Assembly (NCBI GenBank): GCA_946405625.1
Contig: CAMJHQ010000006.1
Span: forward strand, 1 to 64,000
Direction: 5' to 3'
From: an uncultured Lachnospiraceae bacterium
Lineage (GTDB): Bacteria; Bacillota; Clostridia; Lachnospirales; Lachnospiraceae
DNA: 64,000 nucleotides
Position numbers and translations under genes: made by a program
Part shown: in pieces, positions 1 to 8,915 of the stretch
How the letters are laid out: each line of letters begins with the position of its first letter
How positions within the stretch are numbered: position 1 is the first letter of the stretch
Notes under the pieces: model-generated
Database searches by the model: none
What the model saw: the letters and a program-made list of their open reading frames with translations, nothing else
What the model was told of the DNA's origin: nothing

Positions 1-94
1 CTTGTTCATAATACTACTTTAGTTTTGTAATGTCAACAACTTTTTTGAAATTTTTCAAAAAAATTTTTTGAAAAAATTTCGACACTAAATTTTG

Positions 95-131
95 TCGAAA
101 AAAGAGCCTTGAAAAGAAACTTTCAAGGCTC
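95..131 (-). terminator. Rho-independent terminator after the LysM gene
   Basis: An 11-bp perfect inverted repeat (104-114 with 121-131, 6-nt loop) is followed on the minus strand by a run of T (complement of 98-103). It lies about 40 bases past the LysM stop codon. Confidence 0.85.
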
Positions 132-167
132 CTGATTTCATCTTCTGTATCTTTTCCGTCCGGAAAA

Positions 168-371
168 TTACTGCTTGATCTTGAGTGTATCACCTGCATA
201 GATCAAGTCAGGATTCTTGATGTTGTTCCAAGCAACGAGATCGTTAACCGATACGTTGTATTTTCTTCCGATTGCTGTAAGTGTATCACCGCTCTGAATA
301 GTATATGTGATCCACTTTTCACCGCCTAAATTTCCAAATGTTCCTGCTACTGAACCACCGATTCCTGGCAT
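168..371 (-). CDS. Small LysM-domain protein
   Basis: This 67-residue protein is almost entirely one LysM module, which binds N-acetylglucosamine chains such as peptidoglycan. The LysM core covers about residues 22-67 and includes the family pattern YTIQSGDTLTAIGRKYNVSV and a closing AGDTLKI. The short Gly-rich start (MPGIGGSVAGTFGNLGG) is not a signal peptide. The ATG at 371 is chosen because AAGGAGG sits 8 bases upstream; a TTG two codons earlier is less likely. It is transcribed alone, with its own promoter, leader hairpin and terminator. How it reaches the wall without a signal peptide is not visible. It could instead be a cytoplasmic or spore-related LysM protein. The domain call is secure and the role is not known. 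Confidence 0.85.
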   Translation of the reverse strand: MPGIGGSVAGTFGNLGGEKWITYTIQSGDTLTAIGRKYNVSVNDLVAWNNIKNPDLIYAGDTLKIKQ

Positions 372-409
372 AACCAATACCTCCTTGAAATTATCTTATA
401 AATACTTTC

Positions 410-474
410 GATAACATTATTCATGTTATCCGTAACCGCATTTTTATTCTACCATTTTGATTGATATTAATCAA
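410..474 (-). promoter_or_regulatory. Promoter and 5' leader hairpin of the LysM gene
   Basis: On the minus strand a -35 TTGATT (469-474) and -10 TAGAAT (446-451) are 17 bases apart. An 8-bp perfect hairpin (GATAACAT, 410-417 with 423-430) would lie near the 5' end of the transcript and could stabilise it. A second palindrome, TTTTGATT/AATCAAAA, overlaps the -35 region and may be an operator. Confidence 0.55.
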
Positions 475-494
475 AAACTTTTTTGATAATTTTC

Positions 495-1262
495 CTATTT
501 AATGGTCGAATCCGGATCGTAATAAGTCTTCTGGCCGGTCGCAATCGCCTGTTCTCTCTGCTGAGCTTCTTTCTCTACCTGTTTCTGTGATATACCCATC
601 TTCTGGTCGAGCTTAGCCCTCTGCCATACCTTTCTCATTTCTTCAAGGTAACGCAGATTCTCCTGGTTATATCCAAATCTGGCGTAAGGACACTTTTCAG
701 CAATAGTCTGCGCCATAGCGTTAACCTGTTCTTCCTTCTTTCCGTATATGCCGATAGTAATCTCATCACGTGCGGTAGCCAGAACCAGCTGCTTTGTGGT
801 CGTGATGCCGTTTGTAGAAGCAGTATATACGTATACCATAAAAATCTCATTATAGAATGCCATCTGATAAAGATTCTTCTTGTTGGCCACTACTCGATCG
901 GACATCAGAAAATAATCATCCTGATAATTCAGACCTTGTGAAAGCTCATTTGCCATAAAGAGCAGATCAGGATTAGCCTTTAACACCTTTGCATCCTGTG
1001 GGTTTTTCATTTTCTTGCGGCCCTTTGCTATCATCAGGATACCAAGCATACCAAAAACAAGCAATATTCCTTCTAAGATAAATACCGGAACACCCTCGGA
1101 TGCTGCTTCTCCAAAGCCTTCATCTATGCCTGCCATAATAAACATAAATGTTAAAATTGCAACTATTCCCAGAAACAGAACCGCGAGAACTATTCCCGCA
1201 ATCATCAGGTTCCGTCCCTCTTTACGGATTTTATTTAATATTTTTTCCTTAAAATTCTCCAT
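495..1262 (-). CDS. Membrane protein of unknown function (two TM segments)
   Basis: The 255-residue protein is not recognised. It has two hydrophobic segments, about residues 18-45 and 58-80, separated by a short loop rich in Gly, Glu and Ala. A long soluble domain follows, ending in a Gln/Glu/Lys-rich stretch (about 215-240) that may form a coiled coil. The ATG at 1262 has AAGGTGG five bases upstream; an in-frame GTG five codons earlier lacks a good site. It lies 42 bases downstream of another membrane-protein gene and is probably last in the rpmE-prfA transcription unit. No catalytic motif is visible. Confidence 0.7.
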   Translation of the reverse strand: MENFKEKILNKIRKEGRNLMIAGIVLAVLFLGIVAILTFMFIMAGIDEGFGEAASEGVPVFILEGILLVFGMLGILMIAKGRKKMKNPQDAKVLKANPDLLFMANELSQGLNYQDDYFLMSDRVVANKKNLYQMAFYNEIFMVYVYTASTNGITTTKQLVLATARDEITIGIYGKKEEQVNAMAQTIAEKCPYARFGYNQENLRYLEEMRKVWQRAKLDQKMGISQKQVEKEAQQREQAIATGQKTYYDPDSTIK

Positions 1263-1304
1263 TGTATCCACCTTCACATATCAATAGCATTCAGAACTCA
1301 AATA

Positions 1305-1688
1305 CTATTTGGAAATAGCTTCCAGTTCCTTCGTCAATGTCTCAGCGTCAACTCCGTCTTTTTCCGCATTCAGGATAACTGTATAAGTTCCGTACTTAAA
1401 ATCATCCGCATACTTTATTACCTTTGTACCGCCGAATTTTTCTGCATCTGTTTTAACCTGAGCACTTACATAGAAAAGTGCAGCAGTCAGGAAACCGGAA
1501 AAAAGAAGTCCCATAAACAGGAAAATAGCAGGCACTATAGCGATCTCATTAGACTTTTTCTTCTTACGAATGATAAAGATGATGGAAATCGCGCTAAGTC
1601 CTAACGTAGTAAACAAGCCGTATAATCCGAAAAACCAGGTTCCGAGAGTTCCGGCAAATACCGCAAGGATAGCAAATAACATACTCAT
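1305..1688 (-). CDS. Small membrane protein of unknown function
   Basis: This 127-residue protein has hydrophobic segments at about residues 3-20, 21-40 and 49-75, with a Lys-rich break (RKKKK) between the second and third. A hydrophilic C-terminal domain of about 50 residues contains [20 protein letters not shown]. The start codon overlaps the prfA stop (ATGA), so the two are probably translationally coupled. It is not recognised as a named family. It may work with the two-TM protein encoded just downstream. Confidence 0.7.
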   Translation of the reverse strand: MSMLFAILAVFAGTLGTWFFGLYGLFTTLGLSAISIIFIIRKKKKSNEIAIVPAIFLFMGLLFSGFLTAALFYVSAQVKTDAEKFGGTKVIKYADDFKYGTYTVILNAEKDGVDAETLTKELEAISK

Positions 1689-2764
1689 TCTGCATTTTCC
1701 TCCATGCTTGCAAGCTTAGCTGCCTGATCTGCAGCTGTAAGTCCGTCTATAAATTCGTCTATATCTCCATTCAGAACTTCATTTAGCCTGTAGGATGTAA
1801 GCTTAATTCTATGATCCGTAACACGTCCCTGAGGGAAATTGTAGGTTCTGACCTTCTCAGATCTGTCACCTGAACCGATCTGGCTTCTTCTTGCAGATGC
1901 TTCAGCATCATGAGCCTTCTGAAGCTCCATATCGTAAAGCTTTGTTCTGAGGAGTGCAAAAGCTTTAGCCTTATTCTGAATCTGTGACTTCTCTGTCTGG
2001 CTGTAGATAACTATTCCTGTCGGATAATGTGTAAGACGAACTGCCGAGTCGGTTGTATTTACGCACTGACCACCGTTTCCGGAAGCTCTCATTACGTCAA
2101 TACGGATATCCTTCTCATCGATTGTAATATCCACTTCCTCCGCTTCCGGCATGATTGCAACCGAAGCAGCAGAAGTATGGATTCTTCCGCCCGACTCTGT
2201 ATCAGGTACTCTCTGTACGCGGTGTACACCACTCTCGTACTTAAGCTTAGAGAATGCACCCTTACCCTTGATCATGAATGTTGCATCCTTAATTCCACCG
2301 ATACCTGTATCATCCATTGAAAGCATTTCTATCTGCCATCTCTTCTTATCTGCATAATGCTGATACATTCTGAAGAGTTCTCCCGCAAAAAGAGCAGCCT
2401 CTTCTCCACCTACTCCGGCTCTGATCTCGACAATAACGTTCTTATCATCGTTTGCATCCTTAGGGAGAAGCAGAACTTTAAGCTCATTCTCGCATCTCTC
2501 GATGGCCTTCTTAGCCTCTGCAAGCTCTTCCTTCGCCATCTCCTTCATTTCTTCATCAGATTCTTCATCAAGAAGCATCAGGCTGTCTTCTTCGTCCTGC
2601 TTTGCTTTCTTATATTCATTATACTTTTCAACGATCGGTGTAAGGTCACTCTGCTCCTTCATGAGCTTCTTAAATCTCGCCTGATCGTTAACAACATCCG
2701 GTTGAGACAGTTCCTTCATTATCTGTTCGAGCTTTTCAACCAATTCTTCAAGCTTATCAAACAT
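1685..2764 (-). CDS. prfA: Peptide chain release factor 1
   Basis: RF1 recognises UAA and UAG in the ribosomal A site and triggers peptidyl-tRNA hydrolysis. The 359-residue length is normal for the family. The catalytic GGQ motif is at residues 231-233 ([20 protein letters not shown]). The PxT tripeptide that reads stop codons is PDT at 187-189, which separates it from RF2 (SPF). The N-terminal coiled-coil domain (about 1-100) is present. The gene follows prmC, whose product methylates the GGQ glutamine, and precedes two membrane-protein genes. A second in-frame Met near the start is not present, so the start is secure. Confidence 0.97.
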   Translation of the reverse strand: MFDKLEELVEKLEQIMKELSQPDVVNDQARFKKLMKEQSDLTPIVEKYNEYKKAKQDEEDSLMLLDEESDEEMKEMAKEELAEAKKAIERCENELKVLLLPKDANDDKNVIVEIRAGVGGEEAALFAGELFRMYQHYADKKRWQIEMLSMDDTGIGGIKDATFMIKGKGAFSKLKYESGVHRVQRVPDTESGGRIHTSAASVAIMPEAEEVDITIDEKDIRIDVMRASGNGGQCVNTTDSAVRLTHYPTGIVIYSQTEKSQIQNKAKAFALLRTKLYDMELQKAHDAEASARRSQIGSGDRSEKVRTYNFPQGRVTDHRIKLTSYRLNEVLNGDIDEFIDGLTAADQAAKLASMEENAE

Positions 2765-2776
2765 TTTTAAGTCTCC

Positions 2777-3646
2777 TTATCTATTTAAATTCCTGCACGA
2801 TACAACCCTGTCGAGTCCCGAAAGATCCTTGATCAGGGAAATGTCATCGTACCCTTCAGCTTCCATAAGTTTCCGTACGTCCTCATACTGATCAAAGCCG
2901 ATTTCCATAAAAATGTACGCGCCATCATATAAATAAGCGCCCATTTCGGAAATGATCCGTCTGTAAAATGTGAGTCCGTCCGAGTCTCCGTCCAGTGCAA
3001 GCCGCGGCTCAAACTCTCTGACATCTGTCTCAAGCCTGTCGCACTCCTCTGTCGGAATATACGGCGGATTAGTGAGAAGCATATCATATTTCATGCCGCC
3101 TAACTCACTGAAAAGATCCGTCTTTATAATCTCTATATCTTCTTCGCATTTCTCTCCGAAGTTTTTCCTGTTTTCTGAAGAAGCCTCTATCGCATAATCG
3201 GAAATGTCGGCAAGAGTCACCTTATCGCGGACTCCGCTTTTTGCCCTTTCCAGATAGAAGGATATACCGATGCATCCGGTTCCGGTACACATATCGAGAA
3301 CTCTGATACTATCCCTATCCTTAACGCTCTCCACTGCCGCCGCTACGAGATTCTCCGTGTCATATCTCGGGATAAGCACATTTTCCATGCATTTAAATGT
3401 ATATCCCATGAAGCATGTTTCTCCGAAAATGTACTGCAGCGGATAATGTGTGCTTCGCTTCCTGACTATATCCATATAGCGGGCACTCATCTCAGGTGAT
3501 GCTTCATCATTCCCATGCATAAACAGCTCAGCAGAGCTGTAGCCTGTCAGATATATACAGATATCCTTCGCTTCGCCCGAATAGTTATCTATCCCCGCAT
3601 CCCGGAGCATGTCAGCCCCGCTTTTTATCATTTCACTTAAGGTCAT
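2777..3646 (-). CDS. prmC: Release factor glutamine methyltransferase
   Basis: PrmC (HemK) transfers a methyl group from S-adenosylmethionine to the glutamine of the GGQ motif in release factors. The 289-residue protein has the N-terminal helical domain (about 1-100), SAM-binding motif I (LDMCTGTGCIG, 117-127) and the NPPY signature (193-196) that holds the target glutamine. It sits directly upstream of its substrate gene prfA (12-base gap). Its start overlaps the stop of the DUF1385 gene by four bases, which fits one operon. Confidence 0.96.
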   Translation of the reverse strand: MTLSEMIKSGADMLRDAGIDNYSGEAKDICIYLTGYSSAELFMHGNDEASPEMSARYMDIVRKRSTHYPLQYIFGETCFMGYTFKCMENVLIPRYDTENLVAAAVESVKDRDSIRVLDMCTGTGCIGISFYLERAKSGVRDKVTLADISDYAIEASSENRKNFGEKCEEDIEIIKTDLFSELGGMKYDMLLTNPPYIPTEECDRLETDVREFEPRLALDGDSDGLTFYRRIISEMGAYLYDGAYIFMEIGFDQYEDVRKLMEAEGYDDISLIKDLSGLDRVVSCRNLNR

Positions 3647-4611
3647 TTCTCCGGTTTCTCAAAGGAATCGTTTCTTACGCAATCAACATATTCATGCCAG
3701 TCGATTACTGCATCTACTGATGCGATCGCAACCTCGATCATATCATCATCAGGTTCTCTCGTTGTGAGACGCTGAACCCAGAGTCCCGGCTTTGAGAGTA
3801 TATTTGCAAATGCATTCTCATGTCTTCCCGCATATCTGATAAATTCATATGATATACCGGCGATAAAAGGAATAAGAAGAATTCTTGAAACCATTTTCAT
3901 CCAAAGTACATCTGTCTTTACAAACATGAAGACTATTATACTGATGAACATTACAATGAAAACAAAGCTGGTTCCGCATCTCTTATGGAATCTTGTATGC
4001 TTTTTAACATTTTCAACAGTAAGATCATCTCCGGCCTCAAGACAGTTGATTGTTTTATGTTCTGCTCCATGATACATAAATGTTCTCTTGATATCCTTCA
4101 TAAGTGATATAAGAGCCACATATCCAAGGAACAGCAGCAGTCTCAGAACACCCTCTGTCAGATTAATGATAAGCTGGTTTTCTGTAACATGCTTCATAAA
4201 GTTAGCCAGAAAAACAGGGATAAGCATGAAGATACCGATTGCAATGACCAGTGACATAATCAGTGTTCCTATCATATAGGCTTTCTCTGCAACTGCTTTC
4301 TCTTTTTCTGTCTTTTCTCTCTTTTCCTTCTTAGGTTTCTCATCGGAAGTCTTCTCTTCTTCCTCTTCATCATAATATTCCGAGGATTTCATAAGTGTTC
4401 CGATTCCTATATAAAGAGATTCTATGAAATTTATGACACCCCTGATTATCGGGATGCGTGCTATCTTATGTTTTTCTCCTACCGATTTATATTCGGTAAC
4501 CTGAACATCGATTTCCTTTTCCGGTGTTCTGACTGCCAGTGCATATGATTCAGGTCCTTTCATCATAACGCCTTCAAGGACCGCCTGGCCACCGATGTTG
4601 ACTTTTTTCAT
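3643..4611 (-). CDS. DUF1385 family membrane protein (YqhQ-like)
   Basis: The 322-residue protein starts with the DUF1385 pattern VNIGGQAVLEGVMMKGP and has HGAEHKTINCLEAG in the centre, both hallmarks of this family. Hydrophobic segments lie at about 110-135, 150-170, 220-240 and 240-260. A very charged insert (EEEEEKTSDEKPKKEKREK, about residues 83-103) precedes the first membrane segment. The family is membrane-embedded and its biochemical function is unsettled. Its place between rpmE and prmC-prfA is conserved in many Firmicutes. Confidence 0.9.
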   Translation of the reverse strand: MKKVNIGGQAVLEGVMMKGPESYALAVRTPEKEIDVQVTEYKSVGEKHKIARIPIIRGVINFIESLYIGIGTLMKSSEYYDEEEEEKTSDEKPKKEKREKTEKEKAVAEKAYMIGTLIMSLVIAIGIFMLIPVFLANFMKHVTENQLIINLTEGVLRLLLFLGYVALISLMKDIKRTFMYHGAEHKTINCLEAGDDLTVENVKKHTRFHKRCGTSFVFIVMFISIIVFMFVKTDVLWMKMVSRILLIPFIAGISYEFIRYAGRHENAFANILSKPGLWVQRLTTREPDDDMIEVAIASVDAVIDWHEYVDCVRNDSFEKPEK

Positions 4612-4720
4612 AATAAATACCTATTAAATAAAGGACGCACGTAACTGCAAAGCGGTTCACGTACTTACGCATACTCACATGATATAAGACGCACGTAACT
4701 TCTGAGTGGATTACGAGTAA

Positions 4721-4926
4721 ATCATTCATAACGACGGTGCTTCGCACCTTGCCGCCTCCTTGCGGAGGCGCGTTATTTCATGACTCGCTCGTGACCCTGC
4801 TGCGCAGGGCTTGATCCATTCGCATACTCACATGATAATCATTCATAACGGCGGTGCTTCGCACCTTGCCGCCTCCTTACGGAGGCGCGTTATTTCATGT
4901 TTATCATGTGACCCTGCTAAGCAGGG
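4721..4926. repeat. Two 89-bp hairpin-rich direct repeats
   Basis: Copies at 4721-4809 and 4838-4926 start 117 bp apart and are about 87% identical. Each holds three nested short hairpins: GGTGCTTCGCACC, GCCTCC-TT(g/a)C-GGAGGC and CCCTGC-TGCGC/TAA-GCAGGG. Some differences between copies fall in hairpin loops. Shorter pieces (GACGCACGTAACT at about 4633 and 4688; CGCATACTCACATGAT at about 4667 and 4820) are also duplicated nearby. This 468-bp gap between rpmE and DUF1385 holds no credible reading frame. It looks like a REP/BIME-type palindromic repeat or a structured RNA element. Confidence 0.75.
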
Positions 4927-4929
4927 TTT

Positions 4930-4988
4930 GAAGCATGTGTATACACACCTTTGAAAGCAAGCTTTCGCGGTGTGTATACACATGCTTC
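4930..4988. repeat. Perfect 20-bp inverted repeat
   Basis: GAAGCATGTGTATACACACC (4930-4949) is exactly complementary to 4969-4988. The 19-base loop contains a further GAAAGC/GCTTTC pairing. The arm itself contains GTGTATACAC, so each arm is also locally palindromic. No T-run follows on either strand, so it is not a typical terminator. Confidence 0.8.
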
Positions 4989-5012
4989 AGTATGCTTTTC
5001 AGTTACTGTAAC

Positions 5013-5057
5013 ACAAAAACAGATAAGCACGTGAAAAAAACACAGCTTATCTGTTTC
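5013..5057 (-). terminator. Rho-independent terminator after rpmE
   Basis: A 12-bp stem (5017-5028 with 5045-5056; AAACAGATAAGC) closes a T-rich loop and is followed by T residues on the minus strand. It starts about 20 bases past the rpmE stop codon. The strength of the stem suggests that the downstream DUF1385-prfA block may need its own promoter or read-through. Confidence 0.8.
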
Positions 5058-5079
5058 ATAGTATGTCTTATTGAATTAA

Positions 5080-5289
5080 CTAATCTTCTGTCTTTACGCC
5101 ATACTTCTTGTTGAACTTATCTATACGTCCACGAGCCTTCAGTGCTTTCTGCTGGCCTGTATAGAATGAATGGCACTTTGAACAGATTTCAACATGGATC
5201 TCCTGCTTTGTAGATCCTGTAACGAACTCATTACCACAGTTGCAAACAACCTTTGCCTGGTAATAATCCGGATGGATTCCTTCTCTCAT
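5080..5289 (-). CDS. rpmE: 50S ribosomal protein L31 (zinc-binding type)
   Basis: The product is a component of the large ribosomal subunit. The 69-residue sequence starts [20 protein letters not shown] and carries four cysteines at 16, 18, 36 and 39, so it is the zinc-containing (C+) form. The ATG at 5289 is preceded by AGGAG at 9 bases and gives the standard L31 N terminus; an upstream in-frame extension to 5406 is not L31-like and was rejected. It has its own promoter with a leader of about 100 bases, and a terminator. Confidence 0.97.
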   Translation of the reverse strand: MREGIHPDYYQAKVVCNCGNEFVTGSTKQEIHVEICSKCHSFYTGQQKALKARGRIDKFNKKYGVKTED

Positions 5290-5396
5290 CTCTATATTCT
5301 CCTTTAATATTAACGTATATGAAACACTATACAGCCTTAGGCGAATTCCGAAAATACGGCTATGCTGTACCTCGATTCCATACCAGTAACCATTGC

Positions 5397-5425
5397 ATAA
5401 TATCATAGAGAAATAATCTTTGCAA
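5397..5425 (-). promoter_or_regulatory. Promoter of rpmE
   Basis: The minus strand has -35 TTGCAA (5420-5425) and -10 TATTAT (5397-5402) with a 17-base spacer. The predicted transcript would start about 100 bases before the rpmE start codon. Confidence 0.65.
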
Positions 5426-5467
5426 GCAGAAGTTTAATTATTTTTTCGACATATGACCAGAGCCTGA

Positions 5468-6406
5468 TCAGCTATACTCCCGCTCCCACATCCGTATAGT
5501 TCTTAGGCCGGATTCGTCCGCTGCCGTCTCCATTTTTCGGATATCCTCTTCACTTAACGATATATCCCGCGCCGCCCTTATATCATCGATATGGCTTTCC
5601 TTCGTAACTCCGATTATCGGAATCGTTCCCTTTGACATCGCCCACGCAATCGACAGTGCCGCTATTGAAACATTATACCCGTCCGCTATACACTGAAGCC
5701 TGTCATTCAGTATTTCATACCTGTCCAAAACCTTGTTATAATTTTTCGCTCTGCCCGAAGAGTCTGCAAACTTCCTGGAAGAATTATATTTCCCGGTAAG
5801 CGCTCCCTGTTCGAGAACCATATAAGAGAAAAACTTCATATTCTTCTCTTTGCAATATTCTATTATCCCGGATTTCTCAGATGACCTCGATAACAGGCTG
5901 AAATGATTCTGAACCCCGTAAGGACGGATACCGTATTCCGACAGGATTTCTTCGGAGTTTTTAATCTCTTCCAACCCGAAGTTCGAAAGTCCTATTTGGG
6001 AAATGTATCCCTCGTTCAGAAGTTCCGCCATACGCGGAAGCCATTTCTTATAATCTATGGGATTATGTATCCAATAGATATCTATATGATCTCTGCCAAG
6101 ATTCATCAGGCTTTCTTCCATCATCAGCTTTACTGAATCCCCCGGGAATTCCCGGGCATGGTAAGGCGTAAACTTATCCGATACAGTAAACGTGTCTTCA
6201 GGTATTCTCTTCATAAAATCCGAAAGAATCCTTTCACTCTTACCATATACATACGCCGTGTCCCATAGCGTAAAGCCCGACATAACCGCCTTCTTAAATA
6301 CAGAGAAGAGTTCCTCCGAAGATAAACTCTCTCCGAAGAAACTCTCATCTCCCCAGCTCCACGTTCCGAGCATAATACAATTCTTATTCTCAATACCGCT
6401 ACTCAT
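5468..6406 (-). CDS. Aldo/keto reductase
   Basis: This is an NAD(P)H-dependent oxidoreductase of the aldo/keto reductase fold. The 312-residue length and TIM-barrel pattern are typical. The catalytic tetrad is visible as Asp49 (LWDTAYVYGKSE), Tyr54, Lys78 (SDKFTPYH) and His114 (IYWIHNP). The C-terminal cofactor-binding pattern IPIIGVTKESHIDD is also present. It is the last gene of an overlapping set: its start overlaps the end of the TPR-like membrane protein by 8 bases, and that gene in turn overlaps an AAA+ ATPase gene. The substrate cannot be told from sequence. Confidence 0.9.
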   Translation of the reverse strand: MSSGIENKNCIMLGTWSWGDESFFGESLSSEELFSVFKKAVMSGFTLWDTAYVYGKSERILSDFMKRIPEDTFTVSDKFTPYHAREFPGDSVKLMMEESLMNLGRDHIDIYWIHNPIDYKKWLPRMAELLNEGYISQIGLSNFGLEEIKNSEEILSEYGIRPYGVQNHFSLLSRSSEKSGIIEYCKEKNMKFFSYMVLEQGALTGKYNSSRKFADSSGRAKNYNKVLDRYEILNDRLQCIADGYNVSIAALSIAWAMSKGTIPIIGVTKESHIDDIRAARDISLSEEDIRKMETAADESGLRTIRMWEREYS

Positions 6407-7490
6407 TTACTTTCGCAATCCTGTTCAGCCTTTCAATGGCATGATCTTTCACTGCCATGGTTTTGGGTTCTTCCGCTACAATTTTATAGTTCTGCTCCGC
6501 TAATTGAATAAGGCCGTTCTTTTCCTGCAGATCCGCAAGCATATATAATCTTTCCATTCTAAGGCCTTTATCTTTTTTTATTGAATCAATAGATTCATCA
6601 ATAGTATTATCAATTAATTTAAATCCTTCAAGGTCATTTTTCTTCCATGCAATCATAAGATTCCAAAACAGCCTTGCTTTTGCACACTCCCTGACTATGA
6701 GTGATTTTTTAGCTACACGTTTTTCGATTCTGCCAAGCTTATCTGATATGAGATTAAAGCCATCGATATTATCTGATTTGATACAGGCAGCTCCCTCAAA
6801 CATGAATTTATAAATCTCCAATGAATCATAATGCTTAAACTCACCGAGTTTCTGGCCTTTTAAAAACATCGTTTCATAATCTTCCAAATGAAAGCAGGAC
6901 GTAATTCCAAGAAAATTAATCATTCTTCTATCGCCAGCCCTGACTATATCAAGTCTATACAGCTCAATATAATCAAACAATGTCTCATAGTCACATTCTT
7001 CGGAAAATATCGTATACTTTTTTTTGATTTTTGAATTTCTTAATTTATCAATCTGCGAGGAAATAAATAGCATTATAAAAGCCATAAGCATTATGGCTTG
7101 CCACTGAGAACCTTTATCAACCTTATAATAAGTGACAAGAATACAAACCAGCGCTGCGACAAGCGCATTTATAACATTCCGTGCCAGCGTAGCTCCGTTA
7201 AAAAGCTTATGCTTATATGCAATCAAGTCCTTAGCCGCTGTATTTTCAAGAGATTTTTTTCTTACATCCACTATTTTTTCCGGATCGGTATAATAGCTTA
7301 CGGTTAAAGAAAAAAAATCAATACAATAAAACATTAAAACAAATAACAAAAAGTACCAGAGAAAAGCAAGACTCCACGTAAGTGCAATAAGTTTAAAAAG
7401 CTTCCAAAAGACAGCTGCAATGATTATTCCCAATACCAACTGCAATACCGGCGGCTTTTTCTTTGGCAAATTTACAACATCTTTATTCAT
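6399..7490 (-). CDS. Membrane protein with TPR-like cytoplasmic domain, unknown function
   Basis: The 363-residue protein has about four hydrophobic segments in its first 145 residues (about 16-36, 38-62, 102-122 and 130-145). A helical, charged C-terminal region follows, with pairs of helices of the kind seen in TPR proteins (for example GLRMERLYMLADLQEKNGLIQLAEQNYK near the end). No enzyme motif is seen. It overlaps both neighbours (8 bases each), so it is probably translated together with the AAA+ ATPase and the aldo/keto reductase. A role as a membrane scaffold for the ATPase is only a guess. Confidence 0.65.
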   Translation of the reverse strand: MNKDVVNLPKKKPPVLQLVLGIIIAAVFWKLFKLIALTWSLAFLWYFLLFVLMFYCIDFFSLTVSYYTDPEKIVDVRKKSLENTAAKDLIAYKHKLFNGATLARNVINALVAALVCILVTYYKVDKGSQWQAIMLMAFIMLFISSQIDKLRNSKIKKKYTIFSEECDYETLFDYIELYRLDIVRAGDRRMINFLGITSCFHLEDYETMFLKGQKLGEFKHYDSLEIYKFMFEGAACIKSDNIDGFNLISDKLGRIEKRVAKKSLIVRECAKARLFWNLMIAWKKNDLEGFKLIDNTIDESIDSIKKDKGLRMERLYMLADLQEKNGLIQLAEQNYKIVAEEPKTMAVKDHAIERLNRIAKVNE

Positions 7491-8787
7491 ATTCCCCTCT
7501 ACTGATATCCTCGGCCGAAATGCGGGTCAGCTCATCCTTGTCGGGATCCTCGAATGCAATCCTTCTCGCCTGACCGGTTACTACTTTCTCAAAAAGATTT
7601 CTGATGGTTCTCGCATTTGCAAAATCATCTTCCTTATCTTCTTCTATCTTCTCTATAAGCTCTTTAAGCTTTCTCTCCGCATCACGATCAAGTCTGTAGT
7701 CATATTCCTTGCAAAATGTTCGAAAAATCCTTACAAGTTCATCGGTACTGTAATCAGGGAAATTGATATACTTATTGAACCTAGACTTAAGTCCGGGATT
7801 ACTCTCAATAAAGTTCTCCATAAGATCCGGATATCCTGCAACAATAACGATCAGATCTTCTCTGTAATCCTCCATAGCTTTAAGGATCGTGTTGATAGCT
7901 TCCTGACCGAAATCATTTCCCGAGCTGACAAGCGAATATGCTTCATCGATAAAGAGTATTCCGCCCATCGCCTCCTGAATCTTCTTTTGAGTCTTGATTG
8001 CTGTCTGACCGACATATCCCGCAACAAGTGCTGATCTGTCAACCTCTACAAGATGTCCCTTCGAAAGAACCCCTATATCCTTATAAATTGCTGCAAGCAT
8101 TCGCGCAATAGTAGTCTTGCCTGTACCCGGATTACCCGTAAATACAAGGTGCAGCGAAACAGGAACATTATGAAGTCCGAGTTCTCTTCTCTTTTTCTGA
8201 ACAAGCGCAAAGCTTGCAGTATCCTTGATATCCTTCTTGATACCTTCAAGACCTACAAGCCTGTCGAGTCTTTCATAAGGATTCTTTCTGAACTGAAGAA
8301 CAGACATAATTCCCGTACTCTTTCGATTTTCGGTATTTCTCTTCTTCAATACATTTATCGAAAGAAATCTGTCGAGTCTCAGAAAATCCTCTGCAGTTTC
8401 AGTTGCAAAGACATATTCCCTGGCGGAAATGTCATCTTTAATAACATGCATCCTGCGTTCTGCTTTATGAGTCACCTTGCAGTTTCTGATATCAAGTAAT
8501 ATCTCGGTATTTTCCTTCTGTAAATTTCCATCATCCTCGGAATCCATCTCAGGCAGACTGCCCTCTGACGATTCTTTGGTCGGAGGATTCAGACGGGGAT
8601 GTCCGGAAATGTCATCTTCCGCAGATTCAAATGTCATCTTAAGAAAGAATCTTCGTCCGGTTTCATCATACAGGACTTCCATATTCAGGTTTCTGATCTT
8701 CTCCCTGTAAATAAATTCTCCGTCACGCGAACCGAATTTTGCCTTGTCAAATTTTTCACTACTTATACTTCTTGCATTTTCAATCAT
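7483..8787 (-). CDS. AAA+ ATPase of the CbxX/SpoVK family
   Basis: The 434-residue protein has an N-terminal region of about 160 residues of unknown fold and then a CbxX-type AAA+ domain. Walker A is GNPGTGKT (218-225) and Walker B is GILFIDEAY (276-284). A sensor/arginine region follows (VIVAGYPDLMENFIESNPGLKSRF). Such ATPases remodel protein partners, for example the Rubisco activase CbxX, but members in Firmicutes are mostly of unknown target. It is the first gene of an overlapping three-gene operon and has operator-like palindromes upstream. Confidence 0.88.
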   Translation of the reverse strand: MIENARSISSEKFDKAKFGSRDGEFIYREKIRNLNMEVLYDETGRRFFLKMTFESAEDDISGHPRLNPPTKESSEGSLPEMDSEDDGNLQKENTEILLDIRNCKVTHKAERRMHVIKDDISAREYVFATETAEDFLRLDRFLSINVLKKRNTENRKSTGIMSVLQFRKNPYERLDRLVGLEGIKKDIKDTASFALVQKKRRELGLHNVPVSLHLVFTGNPGTGKTTIARMLAAIYKDIGVLSKGHLVEVDRSALVAGYVGQTAIKTQKKIQEAMGGILFIDEAYSLVSSGNDFGQEAINTILKAMEDYREDLIVIVAGYPDLMENFIESNPGLKSRFNKYINFPDYSTDELVRIFRTFCKEYDYRLDRDAERKLKELIEKIEEDKEDDFANARTIRNLFEKVVTGQARRIAFEDPDKDELTRISAEDISRGEYE

Positions 8788-8812
8788 ATACGACCTTTAC
8801 CGTTCGTTTACG

Positions 8813-8838
8813 AATGTTGTATGTTTTTATACAACATT
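8813..8838. promoter_or_regulatory. Operator-like inverted repeat upstream of the AAA+ ATPase gene
   Basis: A perfect 10-bp inverted repeat (AATGTTGTAT, 8813-8822, with 8829-8838; 6-base spacer) is followed by a third partial half-site ACATTGTATA. A smaller palindrome TTCG-TTTA-CGAA lies between it and the ATG at 8787. No regulator gene is adjacent. Confidence 0.45.
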
Positions 8839-8915
8839 GTATACTTTATCATATTCTTGTTAATTAAGCAATATTTAGCTATATTTTTGAAAAGATTATC
8901 ATTCCGGGTCTGTCT

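Noticed and set aside
5290-5406. N-terminal extension of rpmE
   Set aside because: L31 proteins start at [10 protein letters not shown], and a good ribosome site lies directly before that ATG.
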